Origin: Betaproteobacteria bacterium
Lineage (GTDB): Bacteria > Pseudomonadota > Gammaproteobacteria > Burkholderiales > Rhodocyclaceae
Length of the DNA stretch: 64,000 nucleotides
Assembly: GCA_019136545.1 (NCBI GenBank)
Contig: JAGVUA010000065.1
Location: 1 to 64,000, forward strand
Direction: 5' to 3'
Shown: positions 28,279 to 37,674 of the stretch, piece by piece
Position numbering within the stretch: the stretch's first letter is position 1
How the letters are laid out: the number at the start of each line of letters is the position of its first letter
Made by a program: the position numbers and the translations under genes
The notes under the pieces: model-generated
What the model was told of the DNA's origin: nothing
The model's database searches: none
The model's input: only the letters and a program-made list of their open reading frames with translations

Positions 28279-28632
28279 AAATGCGGCATTGCAAGAATTT
28301 TGATTGCGAGATAAAACGGGCTTGTACGAAAGCGCTTGTACAAAAAAAAGGGTGCGCCTCAGCGCACCCCCAACCCCAACAGAGAGACTAACCCTTTCCC
28401 GGGCGTAGCTACTCCGCCAACCCGAGAAACCCAAGGCGGAAGTATGGGTAAGGGCGGTGCCAATGTTATTGATCTGGATCAACCGTGGTAGCCGAATGGG
28501 TTTTCGATGAATGCGCTTCGCCCATTCCTCGAGATCCTCGAACTGCCCCTGCCGCAATGACCACCAGAAAATGATGCCAATGACGAAGACAATGATCACC
28601 GACATCGGTATGAGCAGGAACATGATGTCCAT
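28270..28632 (-). CDS. ccoS: cbb3 oxidase assembly protein CcoS (abnormal 3' end)
   Basis: CcoS is a small single-helix protein needed to insert cofactors into the cbb3 oxidase. The N-terminus here is normal: a helix (about 3-26), then WWSLRQGQFEDLEEWAKRI, matching the family's GQF-DLE motif. Family members usually end within some 10-30 residues of that point, but this frame runs on to 120 residues, through a perfect FNR box and an intrinsic terminator, with no recognisable homology. Either the stop has been lost, or a frameshift exists; the two other frames stop at 28479-28481 (TGA) and 28466-28468 (TAA). The start overlaps the ccoI stop by one base. Identity of the N-terminus is firm; the C-terminal end is not. 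Confidence 0.75.
   Translation of the reverse strand: MDIMFLLIPMSVIIVFVIGIIFWWSLRQGQFEDLEEWAKRIHRKPIRLPRLIQINNIGTALTHTSALGFSGWRSSYARERVSLSVGVGGALRRTLFFVQALSYKPVLSRNQNSCNAAFLI
28342..28369 (-). terminator. Strong Rho-independent terminator between ccoS and ccoN
   Basis: Perfect 8-bp stem GGGTGCGC (28350-28357) with GCGCACCC (28362-28369), 4-base loop, followed on the minus strand by eight T residues (28342-28349). It would end transcripts coming from ccoS or from the FNR promoter at 28441-28482, upstream of the ccoN promoter. Confidence 0.9.
28342..28434 (-). ncRNA. Candidate FNR-induced small RNA (about 93 nt)
   Basis: A perfect FNR box and a -10-like CATACT predict RNA start near 28434, and a strong intrinsic terminator ends it at 28342. 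Within it are a region that can fold (GGCGGAGTAGCTACGCC), a pyrimidine-rich stretch TCTCTCT that could pair with Shine-Dalgarno sequences, and a G-rich segment before the terminator. FNR-activated sRNAs are known (FnrS in E. coli, AniS in Neisseria); sequence similarity to them is not obvious. It overlaps the extended ccoS frame, which probably is not genuine at this end. No expression evidence is available here. Confidence 0.55.
28441..28482 (-). promoter_or_regulatory. Perfect FNR box with -10 element, candidate sRNA promoter
   Basis: TTGATCTGGATCAA (28469-28482) matches the FNR consensus at all ten specified positions. CATACT (28441-28446, minus strand) is centred 32 bases from the box centre. 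The nearest downstream object is not ccoN but the terminator at 28342-28369, so the transcript would be short. The box overlaps codons of the ccoS frame. Confidence 0.75.
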
Positions 28633-31085
28633 CAATTCACCTGCGCCGCATTCGGGCTACCTCGCTGCAAACGAAGAGCGTTCAACACCACCAGCAGAGA
28701 ACTGGCGGACATACCGATACCCGCCATCCATGGCGTGACCCAACCCGTCATCGCCAAGGGGATGGCCAGAAGATTGTACGCAAATGCCCAGGACAAGTTC
28801 TGACGCACGATGCGCATCGTCCTGCGGCACAGGGCCACGGCGCGCGCCACCTGCCGCAAGTCGCCGGCCAACAGCACGATATCGCCCTGGCTGCGCGCCA
28901 AATCAGTTCCATTGCTCATGGCAATCGACACATGCGACTGTGCCAGAACCGGGGCATCGTTCACACCGTCGCCCACCATCGCAACCAGATCGCCATCGGC
29001 CTGCCAACGCCTGATGGCCTCGTGCTTGCCTTCAGGCGTCATGGCGCCAAAATAGTCAGGAATGCCCAAAGCGGCCGCCATCCTGCGGACGGCCTCGGGC
29101 GCATCGCCGCTGAGCACGGTGACTTTCAGGCCTTGATCGAGCAGCGCACCGACAGCCTCGGCGGCTCCCGGCCGCTGACAGTCGGTCAGCCGAAACAGGG
29201 CCAGCCAGTCCTGGTCATCGGCCAACGCCACCACCGTGTCGCCTTCGGCAAGCCATTGCCGCGCGCGCTCGGGTAGCGGTTGACCGTGAGACTGACCGGC
29301 AAAGGCCGGCGTGCCCAACCAGAATCGCTGCCCGCCCGATTCGGCCTGAATGCCCTGGCCGGTCACCGAGCGCACGGCGGTCATGGGCACCACCGCAGAC
29401 GCTCGCGCTGCCTCGCGAATGGCGCCGCCAATGGCGTGCTCCGAACCCAATTCCATCGACGCTGCCGTCGCCAAGGCCTGCGCGGCATCCATGCGCCCAG
29501 GCGTCAACGATTCCTTCAATACGGGCCTGCCTTCCGTCAGCGTGCCGGTCTTGTCGAACACGACATGCGTGGCGCGCGCCAGCGCCTCGATGGCGTGGCC
29601 TCGTGTCACCAGCACTCCGTGGCGCGAGAGCGCACCCGTCGCCACCGTCAGCGCCACCGGCGTCGCCAAGGATAGCGCGCAGGGGCAACTCACCACCAGC
29701 ACGGCGACGAACACCCAAAGCGCGCGCGCCGGTTCCAGCCACAGCCACGCAGCGCCGGTGACAACGGCCAGGATCAACAACGCGCCGACAAACCGGCCGG
29801 CGATGCGATCGGCGGTCTCGACGATCCGGGGTTTTTCGACCGAGGCTCTTTCCATCAAGCGCTGAATCGAGGCTAGCCGCGTCATCTCGCCGACGCACTT
29901 GACCCTGACGGTCAACGGGCTGGCGACATTGAGGCTGCCGCCGATCACGTCGGCACCGACGTCCTTGGCCACCGCCCTGCTCTCGCCGGTCAGCAGGGAC
30001 TCGTCGGCACTGCTGGCGCCATCGATCACCACGCCATCCGCCGGAATGATTTCGCCCGGCTTCACCAGCACCACATCGCCCGCCACCAGTTCGGCAACCG
30101 CGACACGCTCGAGCCGCTCTCCCGGATAAGGCGCGAACCGCGAGGCGAAGGCAGGCAGCGCCCGTGCCAGCGACTCGACGCCTCGCGCCGCCTTCTGGCG
30201 GGCCAGCATCTCGAGGAAACGTCCGCCCAGGAGAAAGAACACGAACATGGTGACCGAATCGAAATAGACCTCGCCGGAATCGGTCACGGTCGCCCAAACG
30301 CTGGCCAGAAATGCGGCGCCGACACCGAGCGCGACGGGCACGTCCATGCCGATGCGGCGAAGCTTCAGGTCACGCCAGGCGTTGCGGAAAAAAGGCGCGG
30401 CTGAATACAGGATCACCGGCAGCGTCAGGATAAGACTGGCCCAGCGCATCAGCTGCTCGATATCGCGGGTCATGGTGCCGTCGTCGGCCAGGTAGACCGG
30501 GACGGCATACATCATCACCTGCATCATGCCGAAACCGGCGACGAACAGGCGCCACAGCGCCGTGCGGCGCTCCTTCTGGGCCAGCAGTTCCGAACGGGCG
30601 GCGTCATAAGGATGCGCCCGATAGCCGATCGCCGCGATCCCTTCGAGAATCTGCGACAGCTTGATGCGCTGCTCGTCCCAGCGCACGCGGGCACGCCGGG
30701 TCGCGTAGTTGATGTCGATGGCGGTCACGCCAGGCTGGCGCGCGATATGCTGCTCATTCAGCCATACGCAGGCCGAACAGGTGATCCCTTCGAAAATCAG
30801 CGCGGCTTCTTTTTCGTGCTCGCCGACCGGCCGCACGAAGTTCTTTTGCACGTCCGGGTGATCGAACAGCCCGAGTTCCTGCAAAGCCAGGGGCATCGCC
30901 TCGCGCGGACTTTCCGGCATGGCATCGCGATGACGGTAGTAATCGTCCAGGCCGCCAGCAACGATGGCCTGCGCCACGGCCTGGCAACCGGCACAGCACA
31001 TCTCGCGCCGATGACCATCGATCTCGACCGGAAAGTCGGCGCCGCCTGGAACGGCCAGACCGCAGTGATAGCAGGGTTCGCTCAA
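28632..31085 (-). CDS. ccoI: Copper-transporting P1B ATPase for cbb3 oxidase (CcoI/FixI)
   Basis: The 817-residue inner-membrane ATPase supplies copper for CuB of cbb3 oxidase. An N-terminal cysteine-rich region (CYHCGLAVP and REMCCAGCQAVAQAI) typical of CcoI/FixI precedes a degenerate HMA domain with GITCSACVWLNE. The transport site SCPCALSLATP, the DKTGTLTEG site and GDGVNDAPVL are all intact. The start is TTG 31085, the only likely initiator between the SDR stop and the conserved CYHCG sequence, with no strong ribosome site. It overlaps ccoS by one base. This differs from copA at 6.4-8.6 kb by its N-terminus and neighbours. Confidence 0.94.
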   Translation of the reverse strand: MSEPCYHCGLAVPGGADFPVEIDGHRREMCCAGCQAVAQAIVAGGLDDYYRHRDAMPESPREAMPLALQELGLFDHPDVQKNFVRPVGEHEKEAALIFEGITCSACVWLNEQHIARQPGVTAIDINYATRRARVRWDEQRIKLSQILEGIAAIGYRAHPYDAARSELLAQKERRTALWRLFVAGFGMMQVMMYAVPVYLADDGTMTRDIEQLMRWASLILTLPVILYSAAPFFRNAWRDLKLRRIGMDVPVALGVGAAFLASVWATVTDSGEVYFDSVTMFVFFLLGGRFLEMLARQKAARGVESLARALPAFASRFAPYPGERLERVAVAELVAGDVVLVKPGEIIPADGVVIDGASSADESLLTGESRAVAKDVGADVIGGSLNVASPLTVRVKCVGEMTRLASIQRLMERASVEKPRIVETADRIAGRFVGALLILAVVTGAAWLWLEPARALWVFVAVLVVSCPCALSLATPVALTVATGALSRHGVLVTRGHAIEALARATHVVFDKTGTLTEGRPVLKESLTPGRMDAAQALATAASMELGSEHAIGGAIREAARASAVVPMTAVRSVTGQGIQAESGGQRFWLGTPAFAGQSHGQPLPERARQWLAEGDTVVALADDQDWLALFRLTDCQRPGAAEAVGALLDQGLKVTVLSGDAPEAVRRMAAALGIPDYFGAMTPEGKHEAIRRWQADGDLVAMVGDGVNDAPVLAQSHVSIAMSNGTDLARSQGDIVLLAGDLRQVARAVALCRRTMRIVRQNLSWAFAYNLLAIPLAMTGWVTPWMAGIGMSASSLLVVLNALRLQRGSPNAAQVN

Positions 31086-31104
31086 GAATACAGGCTGCGC
31101 TGGG

Positions 31105-31872
31105 TTACTTGGGCTGCATGCGGATGGCGCCGTCCAGGCGGATGACTTCGCCATTGAGATAGGCGTTCTCGACGATGTGGGCCACCAGCGCGGCAAATTC
31201 GGCGGGGCGCCCCAGCCGCGGCGGGAAAGGCACCATCTTGCCGAGCGACGCCTGCACCTCGGGCGCCATGCCCAGCAGCATCGGCGTTTCCATGATGCCG
31301 GGCGCAATGGTCATGACCCGGATTCCCGACCGCGCCAGTTCGCGCGCGATCGGCAGGGTCATGGCGACGATGCCGCCCTTGGAAGCCGCATAGGCCGCCT
31401 GGCCGAGCTGCCCTTCGTAGGCCGCGACCGATGCCGTATTGACGATCACGCCGCGCTCGTCGTCGGCGTTGGGCTCGTTGCGGCCCATGGCTTCGGCGCA
31501 GAGCCGGATCATGTTGAAGCTGCCGACCAGGTTGATGTCGATGACGCGACGGAAAGTCTCGAGCGAGTGCGGTCCGTCCTTGCCGACGACTTTCTCGCCA
31601 GCGACGATACCGGCGCAATTGACCAGCCCATCGAGTCGGCCGAACGCAGTGACGGCAGCCCCGACCGCTTCCCTGGCCGAAGCCTCGTCGGCGATGTTGG
31701 TTGCGCAGAACGCGGCACGGCCGCCCAACTGGCCTGCCATGGCTTCTCCCGCAGGCTTGTTCAAGTCGGCCAGCAGCACTTGGCCGCCCGCCTCGACCAA
31801 ACCGCGCGCCGCCGCCGCACCAAGGCCGGAAGCCCCGCCAGTCACCAGAAACGTCGAGCCCGCGATGCGCAT
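31105..31872 (-). CDS. Short-chain dehydrogenase, 3-hydroxyacyl-CoA dehydrogenase type II-like
   Basis: The 255-residue SDR has the NAD-binding TGGASGLG near residue 11, NCAGIV near 90, the catalytic Ser and YAASKGG (Tyr, Lys) near 160-166, and [11 protein letters not shown]. The sequence pattern resembles human HSD17B10 and bacterial 3-hydroxy-2-methylbutyryl-CoA dehydrogenases, which act in beta-oxidation of branched acyl-CoA. ATG 31872 is chosen over upstream in-frame starts because AGGAGG lies five bases before it. ccoI begins 19 bp downstream on the same strand. The substrate is inferred from similarity only. Confidence 0.85.
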   Translation of the reverse strand: MRIAGSTFLVTGGASGLGAAAARGLVEAGGQVLLADLNKPAGEAMAGQLGGRAAFCATNIADEASAREAVGAAVTAFGRLDGLVNCAGIVAGEKVVGKDGPHSLETFRRVIDINLVGSFNMIRLCAEAMGRNEPNADDERGVIVNTASVAAYEGQLGQAAYAASKGGIVAMTLPIARELARSGIRVMTIAPGIMETPMLLGMAPEVQASLGKMVPFPPRLGRPAEFAALVAHIVENAYLNGEVIRLDGAIRMQPK

Positions 31873-31923
31873 GCCTGCCTCCTGAAAGCAAAAAGGCTTG
31901 CAACGCAAGCCTTGGGGAAACCG

Positions 31924-31999
31924 TGGTGCCGCTTGTCTGACTCGAACAGACGACCTACCGCTTACGAAGCGGTTGCTCTACCAACTGAGCTAAAGCGGC
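31924..31999 (-). tRNA. tRNA-Thr (anticodon CGU)
   Basis: A 76-nt cloverleaf on the minus strand: acceptor stem GCCGCTT/AAGCGGC, D-arm AGCTCAGTTGGTAGAGC, anticodon stem ACCGC/GCGGT with loop TTCGTAA (anticodon CGT, threonine), T-arm with TTCGAGT, and an encoded CCA end. It reads ACG codons. It lies 51 bp upstream of the SDR gene, between it and ispH. Confidence 0.97.
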
Positions 32000-32067
32000 G
32001 GTGAACCGGGGCGCATCTTACCGGATTTTCCGCCTTCTGGTCGAGCCGAGGCCATCGGCCGGTCCAC

Positions 32068-32991
32068 TCAGGCGAGCGCCTTCGGCAGGGGAAACACCAC
32101 GCCCTCGGGCGCGACGTCGGTCTCCACCACCGTGCCGTTCGCCATGGCCTTGACCGACTCGATCACCTCGGCCACCAGCACTTCCGGCGCCGACGCGCCC
32201 GCAGTGACGCCGATCGCCCTGGCATTGAGAAACCAGTCGGGATCGAGTTCGGCGGCGCGATCGACCAGATAGGCCCGCGCCCCGCCATGCCTGGCCACTT
32301 CGCGCAGGCGGTTGGAGTTCGAACTGTTCGGCGAGCCGACCACGACGATGACGTCGCAATTGCTCGTCAGGCGGGTTACCGCGTCCTGGCGGTTTTGCGT
32401 GGCATAGCAAATGTCGTCCTTCCTGGGCCCGACAATGTTTGGAAACCGTTCCTTCAAGGCAGCGACGATGGCGGCGGCATCATCGACCGACAGCGTCGTC
32501 TGCGTCACATAGGCCACCTGATCCGGGTTGGCCAAAGTCAGCCGTGGCACATCGCCGACACGCTCGACCAAATGCATGCCGTCCGGGCTCTGGCCCATCG
32601 TTCCTTCGACTTCGGGATGTCCCTTGTGGCCGATCATCACCACTTCCCGGCCCTGGGCGCGCTGGCGCGCCACCTCGAGGTGCACCTTGGTCACCAGCGG
32701 ACAGGTGGCGTCGAACACGTTCAGCTTGCGGCGCGCCGCTTCGGCCTGCACCGCCTTCGACACGCCATGGGCGCTGAAGATGACCGTGCCGCCGTCGGGC
32801 ACCTGGTCGAGCTCGTCGACAAACACCGCGCCCTTGGCGCGCAGGCCGTCGACCACGTACTTGTTGTGCACCACTTCGTGACGGACGTAGATCGGTGCGC
32901 CGAACAACGCCAGCGCCCGCTCGACGATGGCAATGGCGCGTTCGACGCCGGCGCAGAAGCCGCGCGGGCTCGCCAGCAGGATGTCCGTCAC
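32068..32991 (-). CDS. ispH: 4-hydroxy-3-methylbut-2-enyl diphosphate reductase
   Basis: Last enzyme of the MEP isoprenoid pathway, an iron-sulfur protein that gives IPP and DMAPP. The 307-residue sequence has C13 in [12 protein letters not shown], the second Cys in [10 protein letters not shown] and the third in SNCDVIVV, the three ligands of the cluster, plus HGVSK and the TAGASAPE loop. Its ATG overlaps the fkpB stop by four bases; the order lspA-fkpB-ispH is conserved in proteobacteria. An exact copy of the dispersed motif (32534-32548) lies inside. Confidence 0.97.
   Translation of the reverse strand: MTDILLASPRGFCAGVERAIAIVERALALFGAPIYVRHEVVHNKYVVDGLRAKGAVFVDELDQVPDGGTVIFSAHGVSKAVQAEAARRKLNVFDATCPLVTKVHLEVARQRAQGREVVMIGHKGHPEVEGTMGQSPDGMHLVERVGDVPRLTLANPDQVAYVTQTTLSVDDAAAIVAALKERFPNIVGPRKDDICYATQNRQDAVTRLTSNCDVIVVVGSPNSSNSNRLREVARHGGARAYLVDRAAELDPDWFLNARAIGVTAGASAPEVLVAEVIESVKAMANGTVVETDVAPEGVVFPLPKALA
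32534..32548 (+). repeat. Dispersed 15-bp motif, exact copy
   Basis: Exact copy of AAAGTCAGCCGTGGC inside ispH. In the gene's own direction it reads as PRLTL codons. Confidence 0.75.
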
Positions 32992-33419
32992 AGGATCCCC
33001 ACGATCTCGACTTCGAAACGCACGCCCTTGCCCGCCAGCGGGTGATTGAAATCGATCAGCGCCGAATCGTCGTCGAGCTCGCGAATCAGGCCCGTGAAAG
33101 CAGCGCCGTCGGGCGACGCAAACTCGACCATGCTCATGACCGCCACCTTGTCGCCCTCCGGCAAGTCCCGGCGCGCCAGCCGCTGCACGAGGTCGGGATT
33201 GTGCGGACCGAACGCCTGCACCGCCTCCAGCAGGAAGGTCTGGCGCTCACCCGCCGCCATGCCCTCGAGACAGGCCTCGAGCGGCGGCGCCAGTTCACCG
33301 TTGCCGAGCTGCAATGTCGCCGGCGCCGAGTCGAAGGTGCTCACCAGCGTCACATCGTCGGCGGTGGCGAGCCTGTAACGCAGGGTCACCAGGCTGTCCG
33401 GCTTGACGCGTTCGCTCAT
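32988..33419 (-). CDS. fkpB: FKBP-type peptidyl-prolyl isomerase, SlpA/FkpB type
   Basis: The 143-residue SlpA-like isomerase/chaperone has the FKBP core with the IF insertion (about 65-125), the segment [18 protein letters not shown] being the family signature. SlpA proteins act in the cytoplasm as folding helpers. The gene is coupled by four-base overlaps to lspA upstream and ispH downstream, forming the conserved ileS-lspA-fkpB-ispH unit. Confidence 0.93.
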   Translation of the reverse strand: MSERVKPDSLVTLRYRLATADDVTLVSTFDSAPATLQLGNGELAPPLEACLEGMAAGERQTFLLEAVQAFGPHNPDLVQRLARRDLPEGDKVAVMSMVEFASPDGAAFTGLIRELDDDSALIDFNHPLAGKGVRFEVEIVGIL

Positions 33420-33904
33420 GCTGGCCCCCTCTTGCCGAGAAGTTCATGCCCGAGCATCAGCACAACCCCGATGCTGATGCAGGAATCGGCCACGTTGAAG
33501 GCCGGGAAATAATGTTCGTTCCAGTGGAAATGCAGGAAGTCGACCACCGCGCCAAAGCGCAGGCGGTCGATCACGTTGCCGATCGCGCCGCCGAGGATCA
33601 GCGCCAGCGCCAGCGGCATCAGACGCTCGCCGGCATGCTGGCGCAGCAAGGCGACGAGCCAGACGGAAACGCCCAGCGCCAGCACGGTGAAGAACCAGCG
33701 CTGCCAGCCGCCGGCGTCGGCCAGGAAACTGAACGAGGCGCCGGGATTGAACAGCAGCACGAGGTCGAACACCGGCAGCACGCGAAGGCTCTCGCCGGGT
33801 TGGAAGACCGACAGTATCCAGGCCTTGCTGATCTGGTCCAGGACGACCACGCCCGCGGCCAGCGCCAGCCATGCGTAGAAATCGAAAGTCAGCCGTGGCG
33901 ACAC
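33416..33904 (-). CDS. lspA: Lipoprotein signal peptidase (SPase II)
   Basis: The membrane aspartyl protease cleaves prolipoprotein signal peptides. From GTG 33904 the product has 162 residues with four helices. The catalytic Asp pair is in GNVIDRLRFGAVVDF and FNVADSCI, and VVLDQISKAWI and FNPGASFSF are family signatures. An alternative GTG at 33925 would overlap ileS and add seven residues. Initiation is uncertain, as neither has a strong ribosome site. An exact copy of the dispersed motif (33886-33900) overlaps the first codons. Confidence 0.94.
   Translation of the reverse strand: MSPRLTFDFYAWLALAAGVVVLDQISKAWILSVFQPGESLRVLPVFDLVLLFNPGASFSFLADAGGWQRWFFTVLALGVSVWLVALLRQHAGERLMPLALALILGGAIGNVIDRLRFGAVVDFLHFHWNEHYFPAFNVADSCISIGVVLMLGHELLGKRGPA
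33886..33900 (+). repeat. Dispersed 15-bp motif, exact copy
   Basis: Exact copy of AAAGTCAGCCGTGGC at the very start of lspA. Read in the gene's direction it encodes PRLTF; the variable N-terminus of LspA would not be expected to force this sequence. Confidence 0.75.
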
Positions 33905-33911
33905 GCCGCTG

Positions 33912-36710
33912 CTAGGCGAAGTCACGGGTCTCGCCGCCACCGAACAGGTTTGCGACGCAGCGGCCGCAGAGATCGGGATGTGCCGCCGCCTGCGCATGGC
34001 TGCCGACATCGGCGCGCCAGTGCCAGCAGCGCGCACACTTGCGCTGGCCGCTCGGCGTGGCGATGATCGCCTCGGCGCCCGGATCGCTGGCCTTGACCAG
34101 CGTGGTCTTCGAGCAGATCAGCACGAAGCGCAGGTCATCCTCCAGGCTGGCCAGCAGTTCGTACTGGGCGCCGCTGGCGCGGATCTCGACTTCGGCCTGC
34201 AGCGAGGAACCGAGCTTGCCGGCCGAACGCAGGTCTTCGAGCACCTTGGCCGCCTCGGCCTTCACCTCGCGGATGCGCAGCCAGCGATCGGTCAATTCAG
34301 ACTCGCCCGCCTGCGCCGGCAGCGCGTGCCAGGTCGAGGTCATCACCGTATCGCCGCTGCCGACGATCGACCAGATCTCCTCGGCGGTGAAGGCGAGAAT
34401 GGGCGCCATCAGGCGCACCAGCGCCTGCACGATGTGCCAGAGCGCGCTCTGCGCCGCGCGGCGCGCGCGCGCGTCGGTCGCCGAGGTGTAGAGCCGGTCC
34501 TTGAGGATGTCGAGGTAGAACGCCCCCAGGTCCTCGGCGCAGAAGTTCTGCAGCGCCTGGACGATCTTGTGGAATTCGTAGCGCTCGTAGTCGGCGATGC
34601 ATTGCGCCTGCAGCGCGCGCGTCATCGCCAGCGCGTAGCGGTCGATCTCCAGCCACTCGCCCACGGGCAACATGTCCTTGGCCGGATCGAAATCGGCGGT
34701 ATTGGCGAGCAGGAACTTGAGCGTGTTGCGCAGGCGGCGATAGGTCTCGACCACGCGGTCGAGAATCTCCTTCGAGATCGACAGCTCGCCCGAGTAGTCG
34801 GTGGCCGCCACCCACAGGCGCAGGATTTCGGCGCCCAGCCTGTCCGAAACTTCCTGCGGTGCGACGACGTTGCCCTTCGACTTGGACATCTTCATGCCCT
34901 TGCCGTCGACGACGAAGCCGTGCGTCAGCAAGGCCTTATAGGGCGCGCGGCCGTCGATGGCGCAGCCGGTCAGCAGCGAGGAATGGAACCAGCCGCGATG
35001 CTGGTCCGAACCTTCGAGGTAGAGGTCGGCCGGGTACGCGCATTCCGCCGCGTGCGAGCCGCGCATCACGCTCCAATGCGTCGTGCCCGAGTCGAACCAG
35101 ACGTCGAGCGTGTCGCTCATCTTGGTGTAACGGTCGGCCCCATGCTCACCTGTGCCGAGCAGTTCCTTGGCGTCGAGCGCGAACCAGGCTTCGATGCCGC
35201 CCTGCGCCACGCGCTGCGCCACCGCTTCGATCAGCTCGGGCGTGCGCGGATGCGGCTCGCCGGTTTCCTTGTCGAGGAAGAACGGGATCGGCACGCCCCA
35301 GTTTCTTTGCCGGGATACGCACCAGTCGGGCCGGTTGGCGATCATGGCGTGCAGGCGCGCCTGGCCCCAGCCCGGGAAGAACTGCGTGTCCTCGATGGCC
35401 TGCAGCGCGCTTTCACGCAAACTTGCACGAAGGCTGACTTTGGAATCGGAATCCATGCGCACGAACCACTGCGTGGTGGCGCGGAAGATGATCGGCGTCT
35501 TGTGCCGCCAGCAGTGCGGGTAGCTGTGCTGAATCTTCGTGTGCAGCAGCAGCACCCCCTTCAGCGCCAGCGTCTCGATCACTTTCGGGTTCGCTTCCCA
35601 GACGCTCATGCCGGCAAAGATCGGCGTGCCGGCGATGAACCGGCCGTCGTCGCCGACCGGATTGTCGATGGGCAGGCCGTAGCGCGCGCCGACGTAGTAG
35701 TCGTCCACGCCGTGCGCCGGCGCCGTATGGACGAGGCCCGTGCCCGCCTCCAGCGTCACGTGCATACCCAGGATGATCGGTACCTGGCGATCGAGGAAGG
35801 GATGCTTGAGCGCCAGCCCTTCCAGCTTGGCGCCCGTGGTCGTGGCGATGGTCTTGCCGTGCAGGCCGTAGCGCGCCAGCGCCGATTCGACGAGGTCGTG
35901 CGTGAGGATCAGCAGGCCCTTCTCGGTCTCGACCAGGTCGTAGGCGAATTCGGGATGCGCGCACACCGCCTGGTTGGCCGGCAGCGTCCACGGCGTCGTG
36001 GTCCAGATCACCGCATAGGCGGGATGCTTGATGCCGACGCCGAAGATCTCGCGCAGCCTGTCCACGTCCGCGACCGGGAAGCCGACATCGATGGCGTCCG
36101 AACTCTTGTCCTCGTACTCGACTTCGGCCTCGGCCAGCGCCGAACGGCAGTCGAGGCACCAGTTCACCGGCTTCAGGCCGCGGTAAAGGTAACCTTTCTC
36201 CAGCAGCTTGCCGAGGGCGCGAATCTCGTCGGCCTCGGTTCTGAAGTCCATCGTCAGGTAGGGGTTGTCCCACTCGCCCAGCACGCCGAGGCGGATGAAA
36301 TCCTTCTTCTGGCGCTCGATCTGTTCGGCGGCGAACGCGCGGCACAGCTGGCGCACCTTGTTGCCTTCCAGGTGCTTGCCGTGCTTCTTCTCGATCTGGT
36401 GCTCGATGGGCAGGCCGTGGCAATCCCAGCCCGGCACGTAGGGCGCGTCGAAGCCGGCCAGCGTGCGGGCGCGGACGATGATGTCCTTGAGGATCTTGTT
36501 CACCGCATGGCCGATGTGGATGTCGCCGTTGGCGTAGGGCGGCCCGTCGTGCAGCACGAAACGCGGCCGGCCTTGCGAGGCCGCGCGGATCTGCCGGTAG
36601 ATCTGCTTCTCCTGCCACTGCCTGACCCAGCCCGGTTCGCGCTTGGCGAGGTCGCCGCGCATCGGAAACGGCGTATCGGGCATGTTGAGCGTGGATTTGT
36701 AATCAGCCAT
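33912..36710 (-). CDS. ileS: Isoleucyl-tRNA synthetase
   Basis: The 932-residue class I synthetase charges tRNA-Ile. HIGH motif is in [17 protein letters not shown] is in [10 protein letters not shown], and the C-terminal zinc finger has CARCWHWR and CGRCV. The editing domain sits between them. ATG 36710 overlaps the ribF stop by eight bases and fits the conserved [18 protein letters not shown] start. The upstream open extension to 36977 overlaps ribF and is rejected. A core copy of the dispersed motif (35434) is inside. Confidence 0.98.
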   Translation of the reverse strand: MADYKSTLNMPDTPFPMRGDLAKREPGWVRQWQEKQIYRQIRAASQGRPRFVLHDGPPYANGDIHIGHAVNKILKDIIVRARTLAGFDAPYVPGWDCHGLPIEHQIEKKHGKHLEGNKVRQLCRAFAAEQIERQKKDFIRLGVLGEWDNPYLTMDFRTEADEIRALGKLLEKGYLYRGLKPVNWCLDCRSALAEAEVEYEDKSSDAIDVGFPVADVDRLREIFGVGIKHPAYAVIWTTTPWTLPANQAVCAHPEFAYDLVETEKGLLILTHDLVESALARYGLHGKTIATTTGAKLEGLALKHPFLDRQVPIILGMHVTLEAGTGLVHTAPAHGVDDYYVGARYGLPIDNPVGDDGRFIAGTPIFAGMSVWEANPKVIETLALKGVLLLHTKIQHSYPHCWRHKTPIIFRATTQWFVRMDSDSKVSLRASLRESALQAIEDTQFFPGWGQARLHAMIANRPDWCVSRQRNWGVPIPFFLDKETGEPHPRTPELIEAVAQRVAQGGIEAWFALDAKELLGTGEHGADRYTKMSDTLDVWFDSGTTHWSVMRGSHAAECAYPADLYLEGSDQHRGWFHSSLLTGCAIDGRAPYKALLTHGFVVDGKGMKMSKSKGNVVAPQEVSDRLGAEILRLWVAATDYSGELSISKEILDRVVETYRRLRNTLKFLLANTADFDPAKDMLPVGEWLEIDRYALAMTRALQAQCIADYERYEFHKIVQALQNFCAEDLGAFYLDILKDRLYTSATDARARRAAQSALWHIVQALVRLMAPILAFTAEEIWSIVGSGDTVMTSTWHALPAQAGESELTDRWLRIREVKAEAAKVLEDLRSAGKLGSSLQAEVEIRASGAQYELLASLEDDLRFVLICSKTTLVKASDPGAEAIIATPSGQRKCARCWHWRADVGSHAQAAAHPDLCGRCVANLFGGGETRDFA

Positions 36711-37641
36711 GGGCGTCGCTGCCTGAAAAGTAAGTTCGCGTCGCCGCCACATCCTGCCCGATCTGGGCGGCGAGCGCCGACAGGGAATCGAATTTCGCTT
36801 CGTCGCGCAGCTTGTGCAGGAAATGCACCGTTGCATGCCGGCCGTAGATGTCGCGGCCGAAGTCGAGCAGATGCACCTCCAGCACCGGCCGCAATCCTTC
36901 ACCCAGCGTCGGCCGCACGCCCAGGCTGGCGGCGCCGGGCAGCGGACGTTTGTCCAGGCCCGAAACCTCGACTGCAAACACGCCGCTCAGCGGCACGCGC
37001 TTGCGCTTCAACTGGATGTTGGCGGTCGGAAAGCCGATGGCGCGGCCGATCTGGTTGCCCTGCACGACACGCCCGGCGATGTTGTAAGGGCGGCCCAGCA
37101 GGCGCGCCGCATGCTCGAGGTCGCCCGCGGCCAGCGCTTCGCGCACGGCGGAACTGGAAACGCGTTCGCCGTCGAGATCGATGGTGTGCATGGCCTCGAC
37201 GCCGAAACCGTGCGCGCTGCCGGCCTGCTGCAGCGTGGCGAAGTCGCCGCCGCGGCCGCGACCGAAGCGGAAATCGTCGCCGATGATGATGTGGCGCACC
37301 GCCAGCCCCTGCACCAGCAGGCGCTCGATAAATTCATCGGCGCCGAGCGCCGCCAGTTTCAGGTTGAAGTGGCAGACATAAACGCGGTCGACGCCGCAGG
37401 CTTCGATCAGCCCGAGCTTCTCGCGCAGACTGGTCAGGCGCACGGGCGCCTGATCCGGCGAAAACAGCTCGCGCGGATGCGGTTCGAAGGTCATCACCGC
37501 CGAAGGCAAGCCGAGCTCGCGCGCCTTTGCGGTCAACCGGGCCAGCAGCGCGCGATGTCCCAGGTGCAGGCCATCGAAGTTGCCGATGGCCAGCACCGTC
37601 GGGGATGCCGCCCGCGCTGGAATGGTCCGGAAAACCTGCAT
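36703..37641 (-). CDS. ribF: Bifunctional riboflavin kinase / FAD synthetase
   Basis: The 312-residue enzyme makes FMN and FAD. The N-terminal nucleotidyl-transferase has [27 protein letters not shown] and SSSAVREAL; the C-terminal kinase domain shows GFPTANIQL and GVFAVEV. Upstream of ileS with an eight-base overlap, the normal order in many proteobacteria. A TATAAT on the minus strand (37669-37674) 28 bases before the start is a possible -10 element, although no good -35 is evident. Confidence 0.97.
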   Translation of the reverse strand: MQVFRTIPARAASPTVLAIGNFDGLHLGHRALLARLTAKARELGLPSAVMTFEPHPRELFSPDQAPVRLTSLREKLGLIEACGVDRVYVCHFNLKLAALGADEFIERLLVQGLAVRHIIIGDDFRFGRGRGGDFATLQQAGSAHGFGVEAMHTIDLDGERVSSSAVREALAAGDLEHAARLLGRPYNIAGRVVQGNQIGRAIGFPTANIQLKRKRVPLSGVFAVEVSGLDKRPLPGAASLGVRPTLGEGLRPVLEVHLLDFGRDIYGRHATVHFLHKLRDEAKFDSLSALAAQIGQDVAATRTYFSGSDAHG

Positions 37642-37674
37642 GCCGCCCTGCCTCGCAAAAAGGGGCGAATTATA

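Noticed and set aside
33978..37286. A very long open frame antisense to ileS and ribF (over 1,000 codons).
   Set aside because: It is a shadow of a GC-rich coding region on the other strand. The minus strand encodes clear IleS and RibF motifs, and the antisense protein is Arg/Ala/His-rich with no recognisable domain.
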